Assembly (NCBI GenBank): GCA_009773355.1
Contig: WRPG01000019.1
Location: forward strand, 1 to 64,000
From: Limisphaerales bacterium
GTDB taxonomy: Bacteria > Verrucomicrobiota > Verrucomicrobiia > Limisphaerales > SXTU01
Direction: 5' to 3'
DNA length: 64,000 bases
The notes under the pieces were generated by a model. It saw only the letters and a program-made list of their open reading frames with translations, searched no databases and was not told where the DNA came from. The position numbers were made by a program, and so were the translations under genes. Shown piece by piece: positions 34,974-43,213 of this stretch. How positions within the stretch are numbered: position 1 is the first letter of the stretch; each line of letters starts with the position of its first letter.

Positions 34974-36035
34974 GTGCCACTTCCCCGTCATGTCCGCACC
35001 GGCTGCCTGCTCCTGGTCGCCGGCCTGGTTTTGGGCGGGGCGGCCGCGCGCGGGCAAGGAGCCTTCTACCAGCTCACCGACCTCGGGGCGCTCGGCGCTC
35101 CAGCGGACAAGCCCGCCGCCTTGAACCGCGCGGGCGTGGTCGTCGGCACGCGCTCGCCGACGGGGCGGGAGGGCAGTTCGTCCAGCCGCGCGTTCATCTT
35201 CACGAACGCGTTTCACGAGCTTGGCCCCGCCGGCACGCCCACGTTCGCCAGCGACCTGAACGAGCCAGGTGACGCCGTCGGCTGGTGCCGCCTCGCGCAG
35301 GCCGGCGGGCGGTTCGTGGACCGTGCGGTTCTGTGGCAGAAGGGCCAGCACATTGAGTTGGGCACGCTCGGCGGCCCGAACAGCCGGGCCTTCGCCATCA
35401 ACGAGCGCGTGGACATCACCGGCGCGGCGCAGACCATGAACGGCGCGTTCCACGCCTTTCTCTGGCGGCAAGGCAAGCTGGAGGACCTCGGCACCCTCGG
35501 CGGACGCAACAGTTACGGCCACGCCATCAACAGCGCGTTCGACATTGCGGGCGTCGCCGAGACCGCGCAGCAAGTGCGGCACGCCTTCCTCCACACCGGC
35601 GGCAAGATGCGCGACCTCGGCACGCTCGGCGGGCTGCTCAGTCAGGCGAACGGCCTGAACGAGGCCGGTGATGTCGTCGGCTTTGCCCAGAACGCCACCG
35701 GCCAGTCGCGCGCCTTTCTCCACACCAAGGGCAAAATGTCGGACTTGGGCACCTTGGGCGGCCCTGGGGCCTTCGCCAACGCCATCAACAACCGCCTGCA
35801 TGTCGTCGGCGCGGCGCAGCTTGCGACCGGCGAGAACCGCGCCTTCCTCTGGCGCGACGGCAAGCTGTCGAACCTGAACCAATTCCTGCCGCCGAACCCC
35901 GGCTGGTTCCTCCTCGAAGCCACGGACATCAATGAATCAGGCCAGATCCTCTGCCTCGCGCGCACGAAGAACGGCCAGCTCCGGGCCGTGCGGCTGACGC
36001 CGCCGGGCGCTGGCGCGGCGGGTGCGGACAGGTGA
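34974..36035 (+). CDS. Secreted HAF-repeat protein
   Basis: 353 aa. A signal peptide (RTGCLLLVAGLVLGGAAARG) precedes seven or so HAF repeats of about 45 residues, each with the pattern LGTLGG..S.A..IN..G.IVG.....G..HAFLW..G (for example LGTLGGRNSYGHAINSAFDI). HAF repeats are extracellular and of unknown function. There is no cell-wall sorting signal. The start is the GTG at 34974 just before the export segment, because the longer frame from 34662 would be antisense to the neighbouring gene. Confidence 0.85.
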   Translation: MPLPRHVRTGCLLLVAGLVLGGAAARGQGAFYQLTDLGALGAPADKPAALNRAGVVVGTRSPTGREGSSSSRAFIFTNAFHELGPAGTPTFASDLNEPGDAVGWCRLAQAGGRFVDRAVLWQKGQHIELGTLGGPNSRAFAINERVDITGAAQTMNGAFHAFLWRQGKLEDLGTLGGRNSYGHAINSAFDIAGVAETAQQVRHAFLHTGGKMRDLGTLGGLLSQANGLNEAGDVVGFAQNATGQSRAFLHTKGKMSDLGTLGGPGAFANAINNRLHVVGAAQLATGENRAFLWRDGKLSNLNQFLPPNPGWFLLEATDINESGQILCLARTKNGQLRAVRLTPPGAGAAGADR

Positions 36036-36157
36036 AGTTTCTTCCAAGCTCCACTGAATGCCCTGCCCCGGTCCCACGCGCGGCGGGCGAACGGCAGCCT
36101 TTGTGACTTGCCAGCCCCGGAGTCGTCCGGCTTACTTCGCCGGAATTTTTTCGCGCC

Positions 36158-37954
36158 ATGCCGCTCTCCGCTGAACAACTCGCCAAAGCCAAGTCGCTCG
36201 GGTTTTCCGACCGCCAAATCGCCGGCCTCGTCGGCCAGTCCGAGGATGAAATCCGCGCCGAGCGCAAACGCCTTGGCCTCGTGCCCAGCTACCGGCTCGT
36301 GGACACCTGCGCGGCGGAGTTCGAGGCTTACACGCCCTACTACTATTCCACCTACGACCGTGGCGACGACGAGGTGAAGGGCAACACGGCGAAGAAGGTG
36401 ATGATCCTCGGCGGCGGGCCGAACCGCATCGGGCAGGGTATCGAGTTCGACTACTGCTGTGTCCACGCGGCGTTCGCGCTCAAGGAGGACGGCTTCGAGA
36501 CCATCATGGTGAACTCGAACCCCGAGACCGTCTCGACCGATTACGACACGAGCGACAAGCTGTTCTTCGAGCCGCTGACGCTGGAGGACGTGCTGCACAT
36601 TTACGAACGCGAGCAGTGCTGGGGGGCCATCGCGCAGTTCGGCGGGCAGACGCCGCTGAACCTCGCGCTGGGCTTGCAGAAGAACGGCGTGAACATCATC
36701 GGCACGTCGCCGCAGAGCATTGAAATCGCCGAGGATCGCAAGCTCTTCGCGGCGATGCTGCACAAGCTCAACATCCCACAGCCGCCCAACGGCCTCGCCA
36801 TCAACGAAGCCGAGGCGCTCGTGGCCTCGAAGCGGCTGGGCTACCCGGTGTTGGTGCGGCCCAGCTTCGTGCTCGGCGGGCGGGCGATGCAGATCGTTTA
36901 TAGCGACGCGGAGCTGTCGCACTACATGAGATTCGCCGTCGAAGCCGGACCGGACCGTCCGGTGCTCGTGGACAAGTTCCTGGAAGACGCAACCGAGGTG
37001 GACGTGGACTGCATCACGGACTGCGGCCAGTTCCAGAACCCGGACGATGGCACCATCGTCATCGGCGGGATGCTGGAGCACATCGAGTTCGCAGGCGTTC
37101 ATTCCGGTGATGCCGCGATGGTTCTCCCGCCGCACACGCTTTCTCCGTCCGTCATCGAAACCATCCGCACTTACACCCACGCCATGGCGCGGGAGTTGAA
37201 GGTCATCGGCCTGATGAACGTGCAATACGCCGTGAAGGGCGAGACGGTTTATGTCCTCGAAGTCAACCCGCGCGCCAGCCGCACGGTGCCCTTCGTCAGC
37301 AAGGCCATCGGCCGCCCGCTCGCCAAACTCGCGGCGAAAGTCATGGCCGGGAAGACCTTGAAGGAACTCGGCTTCACCGAGGAAATCTGGACGAAGTATT
37401 GGGCGGTTAAGGAGTCAGTGTTCCCCTTCAACAAGTTTCACGGACAGGACATTCTGCTGTCGCCGGAGATGCGCTCGACCGGCGAAGTCATGGGCCTGGA
37501 CGCCGACCTTGGCGTGGCTTACGCAAAGTCGCAGATGGCCGCGAACTCGCCGCTGCCGCTCAAGGGCAGCGTCTTCCTCAGCGTGAGCGACGCGCACAAG
37601 GCGCACGCCGCCGAAGTGGCGAAGCAGTTCGCCGACCTCGGCTTCGAACTCATCGCCACCAACGGCACCGCGAGCGTGCTGGAGAAAGCCGGCTTGCCAG
37701 TCCGCCGCGTCTTCAAACTCGCCGAAGGCCGGCCCAACGCGATTGACCTGCTAAAGAACAAGGAAATCCAGCTCGTCATCAACACGCCCGCCGGCCAGAC
37801 CCCGCGCGCCGACGAAATCAAGATTCGCACCACGGCGGTCTATACCGGCACGCCCATCATGACGACGCTCTCCGGCGCCCGCGCCGCCGCCCTCGGCATC
37901 GCCGCGCTGCAAAAGAGCGGCTACGCGGTCCGCACCGTGCAGGAGTATCACTGA
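36158..37954 (+). CDS. carB: C-terminal half of carbamoyl-phosphate synthase large subunit (split CarB)
   Basis: 598 aa covering only the second half of CarB. It opens in the oligomerisation region (LGFSDRQIAGLVGQSEDEI), then the second ATP-grasp domain (KVMILGGGPNRIGQGIEFDYCC, VRPSFVLGGRAMQIVY, EVNPRASRTVPFVSKA) and the C-terminal allosteric MGS-like domain (ATNGTASVLEKAGL). The N-terminal ammonia-activating half is not upstream: 36036-36157 is non-coding and the next gene is unrelated. This matches the split-carB arrangement known from Aquifex and methanogens, with the first half presumably elsewhere. Role: pyrimidine and arginine precursor synthesis. Confidence 0.93.
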   Translation: MPLSAEQLAKAKSLGFSDRQIAGLVGQSEDEIRAERKRLGLVPSYRLVDTCAAEFEAYTPYYYSTYDRGDDEVKGNTAKKVMILGGGPNRIGQGIEFDYCCVHAAFALKEDGFETIMVNSNPETVSTDYDTSDKLFFEPLTLEDVLHIYEREQCWGAIAQFGGQTPLNLALGLQKNGVNIIGTSPQSIEIAEDRKLFAAMLHKLNIPQPPNGLAINEAEALVASKRLGYPVLVRPSFVLGGRAMQIVYSDAELSHYMRFAVEAGPDRPVLVDKFLEDATEVDVDCITDCGQFQNPDDGTIVIGGMLEHIEFAGVHSGDAAMVLPPHTLSPSVIETIRTYTHAMARELKVIGLMNVQYAVKGETVYVLEVNPRASRTVPFVSKAIGRPLAKLAAKVMAGKTLKELGFTEEIWTKYWAVKESVFPFNKFHGQDILLSPEMRSTGEVMGLDADLGVAYAKSQMAANSPLPLKGSVFLSVSDAHKAHAAEVAKQFADLGFELIATNGTASVLEKAGLPVRRVFKLAEGRPNAIDLLKNKEIQLVINTPAGQTPRADEIKIRTTAVYTGTPIMTTLSGARAAALGIAALQKSGYAVRTVQEYH

Positions 37955-37983
37955 CTTGTGGAAGTGGTGGAGCGACAGAAGTT

Positions 37984-38089
37984 GCCCGCGAAACACGCGA
38001 ATTGACGCGAATGGCTCCAGGCCTTGCGCAATTGCCAGCCGTTCAAGCTCCAGGTCTTTGATTCGCGTTCATTCGCGTGATTCGCGGGC
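37984..38089. repeat. Inverted repeat (GCCCGCGAAT family)
   Basis: Arms 37984-38012 and 38061-38089 match at 26 of 29 positions and are the same family as the outer arms of the nested locus at 20750. They occupy most of the 253-bp gap between carB and the glycine-zipper gene. Confidence 0.9.
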
Positions 38090-38207
38090 CGTATCAGGTT
38101 TTCCCGCTGCCCGCATCAAGTCATTTGATTTCCCCTCCCTTGGGGCCGATGATACGTATGCACACGAATACGACGGGAACGTCGAAGTCGAAACGAAAGA
38201 CACGAAC

Positions 38208-38882
38208 ATGAAAACGCTTCTGATACTCGGTCTCGCCCTTGCCACCACCCTGCCCTCCCAAGCCCAGCTCTTCAGCCGCGACGCCCTTGGCACGGCGGTC
38301 GTAGGCGGCATCCTCGGCGGCGTCATCGGCCACAACAGCGGTCGCAAAACCGCCGAAGGCATCGGCATCGGCGCGGGCACGGGTTTGCTGCTCGGGGCGC
38401 TGGCGAACGACTACAAACGCCAGGCCGGCTACCAGCACGCCTACTCGTCTGAGCCAACGTATTACGGCGGCAACCAATACCGCTACTCCACGACCGGCGC
38501 GGTGCTGGGCGGCATTGCCGGCGGTGTGATTGGCCACAACAACGGTCGCCACACGGCGGAAGGCGTGGCCATCGGTGCGGCGTCCGGCCTCGTCCTCGGC
38601 CATATCGCTGACCAAAGCCTGCGCTACCCGGCGAACTACTACCACCCACCGGTGGCTTATGGGCACATTCCCGCCGCCACCCACGCGTTTCGTCACCACC
38701 ACCCGCACGCCGTGCCGGTCGTCGTGGCGCAACCCGCCGTCGTGACTACCCCCATTGCAAGCGGCTACGTCGCGCCCGCCGCGACTGGCACCGCCCCCAT
38801 CCAGGCGCAGACCGTCATCATCAACAATTACTACGGTGGTGGCAGCCCGATGGGCCAGGCGAACGCGCTCTTTGGTCGCTAA
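38208..38882 (+). CDS. Secreted glycine-zipper protein
   Basis: 224 aa. Signal peptide (MKTLLILGLALATTLPSQAQ). Two near-identical glycine-zipper modules (VGGILGGVIGHNSGRKTAEG and GGIAGGVIGHNNGRHTAEG) of the outer-membrane/17-kDa-antigen type are separated by a Tyr-rich linker. The C-terminal third is His/Pro/Val-rich (HAFRHHHPHAVPVV), possibly metal-binding. Such proteins associate with the outer membrane. The ATG at 38208 is chosen; the frame upstream runs through a repeat. Confidence 0.83.
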   Translation: MKTLLILGLALATTLPSQAQLFSRDALGTAVVGGILGGVIGHNSGRKTAEGIGIGAGTGLLLGALANDYKRQAGYQHAYSSEPTYYGGNQYRYSTTGAVLGGIAGGVIGHNNGRHTAEGVAIGAASGLVLGHIADQSLRYPANYYHPPVAYGHIPAATHAFRHHHPHAVPVVVAQPAVVTTPIASGYVAPAATGTAPIQAQTVIINNYYGGGSPMGQANALFGR

Positions 38883-38933
38883 GTCGTCGCCCGTATTGCT
38901 TCGGCGGGGCAACCCGCCCAACATCCCCTGACT

Positions 38934-39566
38934 ATGAAACTGAACCTTGACCGTTGGAGTGTGTCCCTGAGCTGCGTTGCTGCTGCTGGCCTGCTGGCCG
39001 GTTGCGCGAGCGGCGTTCAAAACCCCCGTGGCGTCTCCGTCACCGAGATGAAGGCCGACGAGCGCGGCTTCGTCGCCGGCACCGGCGTCGAGTCGCAAGA
39101 CCTCGTGCGCGTGGCCGACAAAATGGCGCGCGGCATCCTCGCCGTCCCGCAGGTCGCCCGCGCGCAGGGCACCCCGCGCGTCGTGCTCGATCCCGTGGTG
39201 AACGAGACCCGTTTCCCCATCAGCAAGGACATCTTCCTCACCCGCATTCGTGCGCAGCTCAACTCCCAGGCCACCGGCAAGGTGCTCTTCCTTGCCCGCG
39301 ACAAGATGACGGCGCTCGAACGCGAGCGCGACCTCAAGCGCTCCGGCCAGGTGACGACCGGCAGCGACCCGAACACCGTCGAGTTCAAGGGCGCGGACTT
39401 CTTCCTCACCGGCAAGCTGTCCAGCCTCACAACGCGCTCCTCGAAGGGCGTGAGCGACTATATCCTCTACACCTTCCAGCTCATTGACGCGCGCACCAGC
39501 GACATCGTGTGGGAAGGCTTCGAGGAAATTAAGAAGCAAGGTCTGGAAGACGCGGTGTATCGGTAG
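38934..39566 (+). CDS. lpoB: LpoB-like outer-membrane lipoprotein
   Basis: 210 aa. Lipobox LLAGCAS near residue 23. The body contains RVADKMARGILAVP, KVLFLARDKMTALERERDL and FLTGKLSSLTTRSSKG, matching the LpoB/YcfM fold that in E. coli reaches from the outer membrane to activate penicillin-binding protein 1b. Here it is followed by several further lipoprotein genes including a YcfL-like one; ycfL is lpoB's neighbour in E. coli too, which supports the call. Confidence 0.85.
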   Translation: MKLNLDRWSVSLSCVAAAGLLAGCASGVQNPRGVSVTEMKADERGFVAGTGVESQDLVRVADKMARGILAVPQVARAQGTPRVVLDPVVNETRFPISKDIFLTRIRAQLNSQATGKVLFLARDKMTALERERDLKRSGQVTTGSDPNTVEFKGADFFLTGKLSSLTTRSSKGVSDYILYTFQLIDARTSDIVWEGFEEIKKQGLEDAVYR

Positions 39567-39571
39567 GCTGC

Positions 39572-39779
39572 GGAGCGCGGACGCCCATGTCCGCCGCCGT
39601 GAAACTCCAAATCCCAAGCGCCAAGTTCCAAAGAAGCGCCAAACTCCAACCTCCAAAGAACTCGGTCCAACTCGCCATTCCGGTGAACGCTTCCGCCCAA
39701 AGCAACCCGTCCGCCCGCCGTTCCTTGGGATTTGGAACTTGGAGCTTCTTTGGGGTTTGGAGCTTGGGTTTTGGAGCTT
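39572..39779. repeat. REP half arm plus word-type inverted repeat encoding a signal peptide
   Basis: Bases 39572-39594 are a solo GGAG-type arm (GGAGCGCGGACGCCCATG). The left string 39604-39660 (ACTCCAAATCCCAAGCG words) is complementary to the right string 39721-39779 (CTTGGGATTTGGAACTTGG words). It is the same family as 16302-16444. The right string is translated as LGFGTWSFFGVWSLGFGA, immediately before the lipobox LFLFTGC of the next gene. Confidence 0.88.
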
Positions 39780-40888
39780 TGTTTCTGTTCACCGGCTGCG
39801 CCACGTATTCTGAAGGCTCAACGGCTCAAACTGGTTCCGCTTCCAACGGTGCCGCCGCTGCATCTCGCCGCGACCAAGTCCTCTGGAGCTACCGCAACGC
39901 CGCGCTCGCCATGCGCGCGGGCCGCTTCGACCAGGCCAAGACCGAGCTTGAGGACGCGCTCGCCCACCTCGGCGGCATTTACGGGCCCGACAAAGCCGCC
40001 GCCAGCGCCCGCCGCCTATTCAACGAGGAGGCCAGGAAGATGTTCATCGGCGAGCCTTACGAGCGCGTGATGGCCTACTTCTATCGCGGCATCCTCTACT
40101 GGATGGACGGCGAGCCCGACAACGCCCGTGCCTGCTTCCGCACCGGCCAGCTCCTCGACAGCGACGCCGAGAACAAAACCTACGCCGGCGACTGGGCGCT
40201 GCTCGATTACCTCGACGGTCTCGCCTCCGTGAAGCTCGCCGCCGATGGCTCCGACGCGCTCGCCCGTGCACAGTCGCACACCCGCGCCACCCCGCTCCCG
40301 CCCTACGCCCCGCGCGCGAACGTCCTGTTCTTCGTCGAGTTCGGCAACGGCCCGTTGAAATACGCCACGGGGGCGTTCCGTGAGCAGCTCCGCTTCAGCA
40401 AAGGCACCTCCAACGTGAAGTCCGCCGCCATCAAAGTCGCCGGCCAAACCCTCGCCGCACCCAGCTACGACGACCTCTACTTCCAAGCCACCACGCGCGG
40501 CGGCCGCGTGATGGACCACATCCTCGCCGGCAAGGCGCAGTTCAAGGCCGGCTCCGACGCCGTCGGCGACGCCGCCATCATCAGCGGAGCCGTGCTCGCC
40601 GCCACGCAGCAAGGCCGGCGCAACGCCGGCGACGAAGTCGGCGCGGGCCTGCTGCTCTTCGGCCTCGCCACCAAGCTCATCTCCGGTGCGACCAACCCGA
40701 CCGCCGACACCCGCTGCTGGGAGAACCTCCCCGGCCACCTCAGCTTCGCCGCCGCCGAGCTCCCGCCCGGCCAGCACACCGCCACCGTCGAATTCCTCAA
40801 CGCCGCCGGCACGCCGCACCGCGTGAAGACCGCCACCTTCACCGTGCAACCCGGCCGCGACACCGTCGTCTTCCTCAGCGACCACTGA
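39683..40888 (+). CDS. Lipoprotein of unknown function with a repeat-encoded signal peptide
   Basis: About 401 aa (433 if started at the ATG at 39587). After a lipobox LFTGCATYSEG, the mature protein has TPR-like helices (MRAGRFDQAKTELEDALAHL, GILYWMDGEPDNARACFR) and a C-terminal beta domain (LSFAAAELPPGQHTATVEF). It resembles COG3014-type lipoproteins. The whole hydrophobic core of the signal peptide is encoded by a word-type repeat. The start is unsettled: the GTG at 39683 gives a long but workable n-region with an Arg pair, while the TTG within SARRS-LGFG is another choice. Part of the lpoB cluster. Confidence 0.8.
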   Translation: MNASAQSNPSARRSLGFGTWSFFGVWSLGFGALFLFTGCATYSEGSTAQTGSASNGAAAASRRDQVLWSYRNAALAMRAGRFDQAKTELEDALAHLGGIYGPDKAAASARRLFNEEARKMFIGEPYERVMAYFYRGILYWMDGEPDNARACFRTGQLLDSDAENKTYAGDWALLDYLDGLASVKLAADGSDALARAQSHTRATPLPPYAPRANVLFFVEFGNGPLKYATGAFREQLRFSKGTSNVKSAAIKVAGQTLAAPSYDDLYFQATTRGGRVMDHILAGKAQFKAGSDAVGDAAIISGAVLAATQQGRRNAGDEVGAGLLLFGLATKLISGATNPTADTRCWENLPGHLSFAAAELPPGQHTATVEFLNAAGTPHRVKTATFTVQPGRDTVVFLSDH

Positions 40889-40892
40889 CCAT

Positions 40893-41137
40893 GAGCCACA
40901 AAGAGGCACAAAAGGCGCAAAGAGCAGAGGCGTTTCCGAACGCCCACCCGCGTCTTGGACTGCGGCGGCAAGCGGAGCGCGACGCCGCTTTTCCGTCCTG
41001 CGGAGCGGGCTTAATCTCGTCAACGTGTTCCGCTTCGCGGGAAACCAAAGCGCCGTCGCCGCTGCGCTCTGCCAGCGCACTCCAAGACGCTACCGTCCCT
41101 CCCGTTCCTTTTGTGCTTTCTGTGCCTCTTTGTGGCT
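40893..41137. repeat. Nested inverted repeats in a 270-bp gap
   Basis: Outer arms: AGCCACAAAGAGGCACAAAA at 40893 and its complement ending at 41137 (with a 9-base insertion in one arm). Inner arms: 40951-40991 and 41047-41089 (CGTCTTGGACTGCGGCGGCA and imperfect complement). The gap between the two lipoprotein genes consists almost entirely of this composite. Confidence 0.87.
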
Positions 41138-41158
41138 AAATCAAAACCATCCATCCCT

Positions 41159-41572
41159 ATGAAACACCTGTTCCTCCCCACGCTCGCCGCCCTTGCCGTC
41201 GCCGCCCTCGCCGGCTGCACGCATGGCGGCGCGTATGAAGCCCGCAACGCCCAGCGCTACGACCTCGAAAACAAGGCGCCCTTCGCGCTCATGGACTCGA
41301 TGGTGCAGCGCTCCGTGACCAGTTCCGGCATCCAGAAGCAGACCTTGGAGGACGGCCGCCTGCGCGTCGTCGCCAACGTGCGCAACCGCGAGGCCCGCCG
41401 CATTCAGGTGCAGATTAGCTGTGTGTTCAAGGACGAGAACATGGCCGCCACCGGCGACGAAACCCCGTGGACCAACCTCATCCTCACCGAGAGCGCGCAG
41501 GAAGCCGTCGAGTTCGTCTCGATGAACAACAAGGCCAAGAATTTCACCGTCCGCGTGCGCCAGGCGCATTGA
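41159..41572 (+). CDS. YcfL-like (DUF1425) lipoprotein
   Basis: 137 aa with lipobox LAALAVAALAGCTHG. The mature part (RLRVVANVRNREARRIQVQI, CVFKDENM, ETPWTNLILTESAQEAVEFVS) matches the small YcfL/DUF1425 periplasmic beta fold. In E. coli ycfL sits next to lpoB; the same association is seen here with one extra lipoprotein between. The precise function is unknown. Confidence 0.78.
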   Translation: MKHLFLPTLAALAVAALAGCTHGGAYEARNAQRYDLENKAPFALMDSMVQRSVTSSGIQKQTLEDGRLRVVANVRNREARRIQVQISCVFKDENMAATGDETPWTNLILTESAQEAVEFVSMNNKAKNFTVRVRQAH

Positions 41573-41580
41573 GGTGCCAT

Positions 41581-41952
41581 GTGAAAACCATCGGAGCAAT
41601 TGCGGTGCTGGCTTTGGCCGTCGTGATTTATGGCCAACTCAACATGCGCTCTCTTCGCTCTGTTGGCCTCATGGAGGCCCGCATGTGTTTGAAACTCGCC
41701 AACGATGACTTAGCCAAATCCGGCTCAGTCACCAACTACAACGACAGTTGGAAAGTTTGGGTGAACACCAGCGTCGTGAACGTGAATGGCACAAACTACG
41801 GCTGCAAGCTCATGGTTCAGGTTCACAAGTTCTACAACGAAGGCACGCTGGCTCAGACGACGAATGACGTGCTCATCTGGCTTGGAAACGGCAAACCGCC
41901 AAAGCTCATCACCGCCGACTATCGGCCGAGACTCTTTCCGCCTGGATTCTGA
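41581..41952 (+). CDS. Small membrane-anchored hypothetical protein (123 aa)
   Basis: Begins with a GTG 9 nt after the upstream stop. A single N-terminal membrane segment (IGAIAVLALAVVIYGQL) is followed by a polar domain with NYNDSWKVWVNTSVVNVNG. Codon use is noticeably less GC-biased than that of its neighbours (for example several AAC/AAA and TTG), which could reflect recent acquisition. No family recognised. Confidence 0.6.
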   Translation: MKTIGAIAVLALAVVIYGQLNMRSLRSVGLMEARMCLKLANDDLAKSGSVTNYNDSWKVWVNTSVVNVNGTNYGCKLMVQVHKFYNEGTLAQTTNDVLIWLGNGKPPKLITADYRPRLFPPGF

Positions 41953-41973
41953 TTGGTTTCAACCGACTGAACT

Positions 41974-42966
41974 ATGAAAACGCAACTCCTCCTCACCGCG
42001 CTCACCCTCCCGCTCGCCGCGTTCGGACAGGCCCGCCCGCCCGCCGCGCCGCCTGCGAACGCCCCCGTGCCTGTCACCACCGCGCCCGCCGTGCCCGGCG
42101 CGACGCCCGGTGCCTACGTGTATGAGCAGAAGCCCATCACCGGCCTGCCGCAGCTCATCACGCCGCAGCAGGCGCAGACCGTCATCGAGAAGTTCAAGGC
42201 CGCCTACCCCAAGCTCGGCAGCCCGCGCTTCCTCATCCATGTGAACCGCGACCTCGTGGACGAGAAGACCGGCACGCGCCTCGCCTCCCGCAACGAGCGC
42301 ACCGAGACCACGCGCACGACGGTTGACTCCACCATCGCCGCCGCGAACGCCGCGCAGCCGAACAACGCCGTGACCATCAACGCCGGCGGCGCAGTCACGC
42401 TCTCCGGTGGCGCGGTGCAAGGCCAGTTCCCGCCCGGCCCCGGCAAGGTCACCACCACCAATCAGCGCCAGACCCGCGACAACCGCTTCACCGACACCGC
42501 CCGCCCCGAGCCGACGCTCGCCGACAAGCAGACCGCCCGCGATGTCGAGCGCCTCTTCGGTCGCCCGCTGCGCATGGGCGGCGCGTCGCTCGCCGACCAG
42601 CGCATCGCAACGCAGCTCATCCCGAGCCGTTCGCTCGACGCGATTCTCAAGGACACCAACGGCGAGGCCGCCCGCAAGGACCGCGAGGCGCTGGCGAAGG
42701 TTGCCGATGTGGCGCTCGAAGTCCTCATCTCCAGCCGCCAACTCGTCATCCGCGAAGTCTCCGGCGACAAGGTCTATCAAGTCCCCGACATCCAGGTCTC
42801 CGCCATCCGCCTGAAAGACGCCGCCATCCTCGGCCAGGCCAGCGCCTCCGACATCCTCGGCCGCGACCGCTACGCCGGCCGCATCATCACGACCTTCGAC
42901 GTGCGCGAAATCACCGAAGCCGTCGCCCTCGCGCTGATGGAGGACATGACGCTGACGGTGAAGTAA
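41974..42966 (+). CDS. Secreted hypothetical protein in the lpoB cluster (330 aa)
   Basis: Signal peptide (LLLTALTLPLAAFGQA) then a Pro/Ala-rich stretch. The rest holds PKLGSPRFLIHVNRDLVDEK, an Arg/Thr-rich region, a VERLFGRPLRMGG segment and a C-terminal domain with DVALEVLISSRQLVIREVSG and FDVREITEAVALALMEDM. The latter is reminiscent of CsgG/LpoB-like alpha/beta folds, but I cannot assign it. Its place at the end of the lpoB-lipoprotein-ycfL series suggests a role in the same envelope complex. Confidence 0.65.
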   Translation: MKTQLLLTALTLPLAAFGQARPPAAPPANAPVPVTTAPAVPGATPGAYVYEQKPITGLPQLITPQQAQTVIEKFKAAYPKLGSPRFLIHVNRDLVDEKTGTRLASRNERTETTRTTVDSTIAAANAAQPNNAVTINAGGAVTLSGGAVQGQFPPGPGKVTTTNQRQTRDNRFTDTARPEPTLADKQTARDVERLFGRPLRMGGASLADQRIATQLIPSRSLDAILKDTNGEAARKDREALAKVADVALEVLISSRQLVIREVSGDKVYQVPDIQVSAIRLKDAAILGQASASDILGRDRYAGRIITTFDVREITEAVALALMEDMTLTVK

Positions 42967-42972
42967 AACCCT

Positions 42973-43213
42973 CGTAGGAGACGACGTGAGGAGTCTCACG
43001 CCAACTCTGAACGAGACCCTGCGGAATCGCCAGTTGGCCGCTGCGTTCTTCCCTCCCTCTCCCTACATCGGATGAGGGGAGAGGGCCGGGGTGAGGGGTT
43101 TCATTCGGACACCGCTGGCGTTCGCACCCCTCATCCGGCCTGCGGCCACCTTCTCCCCTCGCTTCGCGAAGGGAGAAGGAAAACAGTCAGAGACTCCTCA
43201 CGTCGTCTCCTAC
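42973..43213. repeat. GTAG REP doublet with a second inverted repeat in its loop
   Basis: Arms 42973-42997 and 43190-43213 match over 24 bases and are identical to the arms at 20245 and 48259 (GTAGGAGACGACGTGAGG). The 190-bp loop contains another pair (GGAGAGGGCCGGGGTGAGGG near 43079-43098 and its imperfect complement at about 43125-43158). The doublet lies between converging genes. The TAG in its right head is the stop codon of the ceramidase-like gene. Confidence 0.93.
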
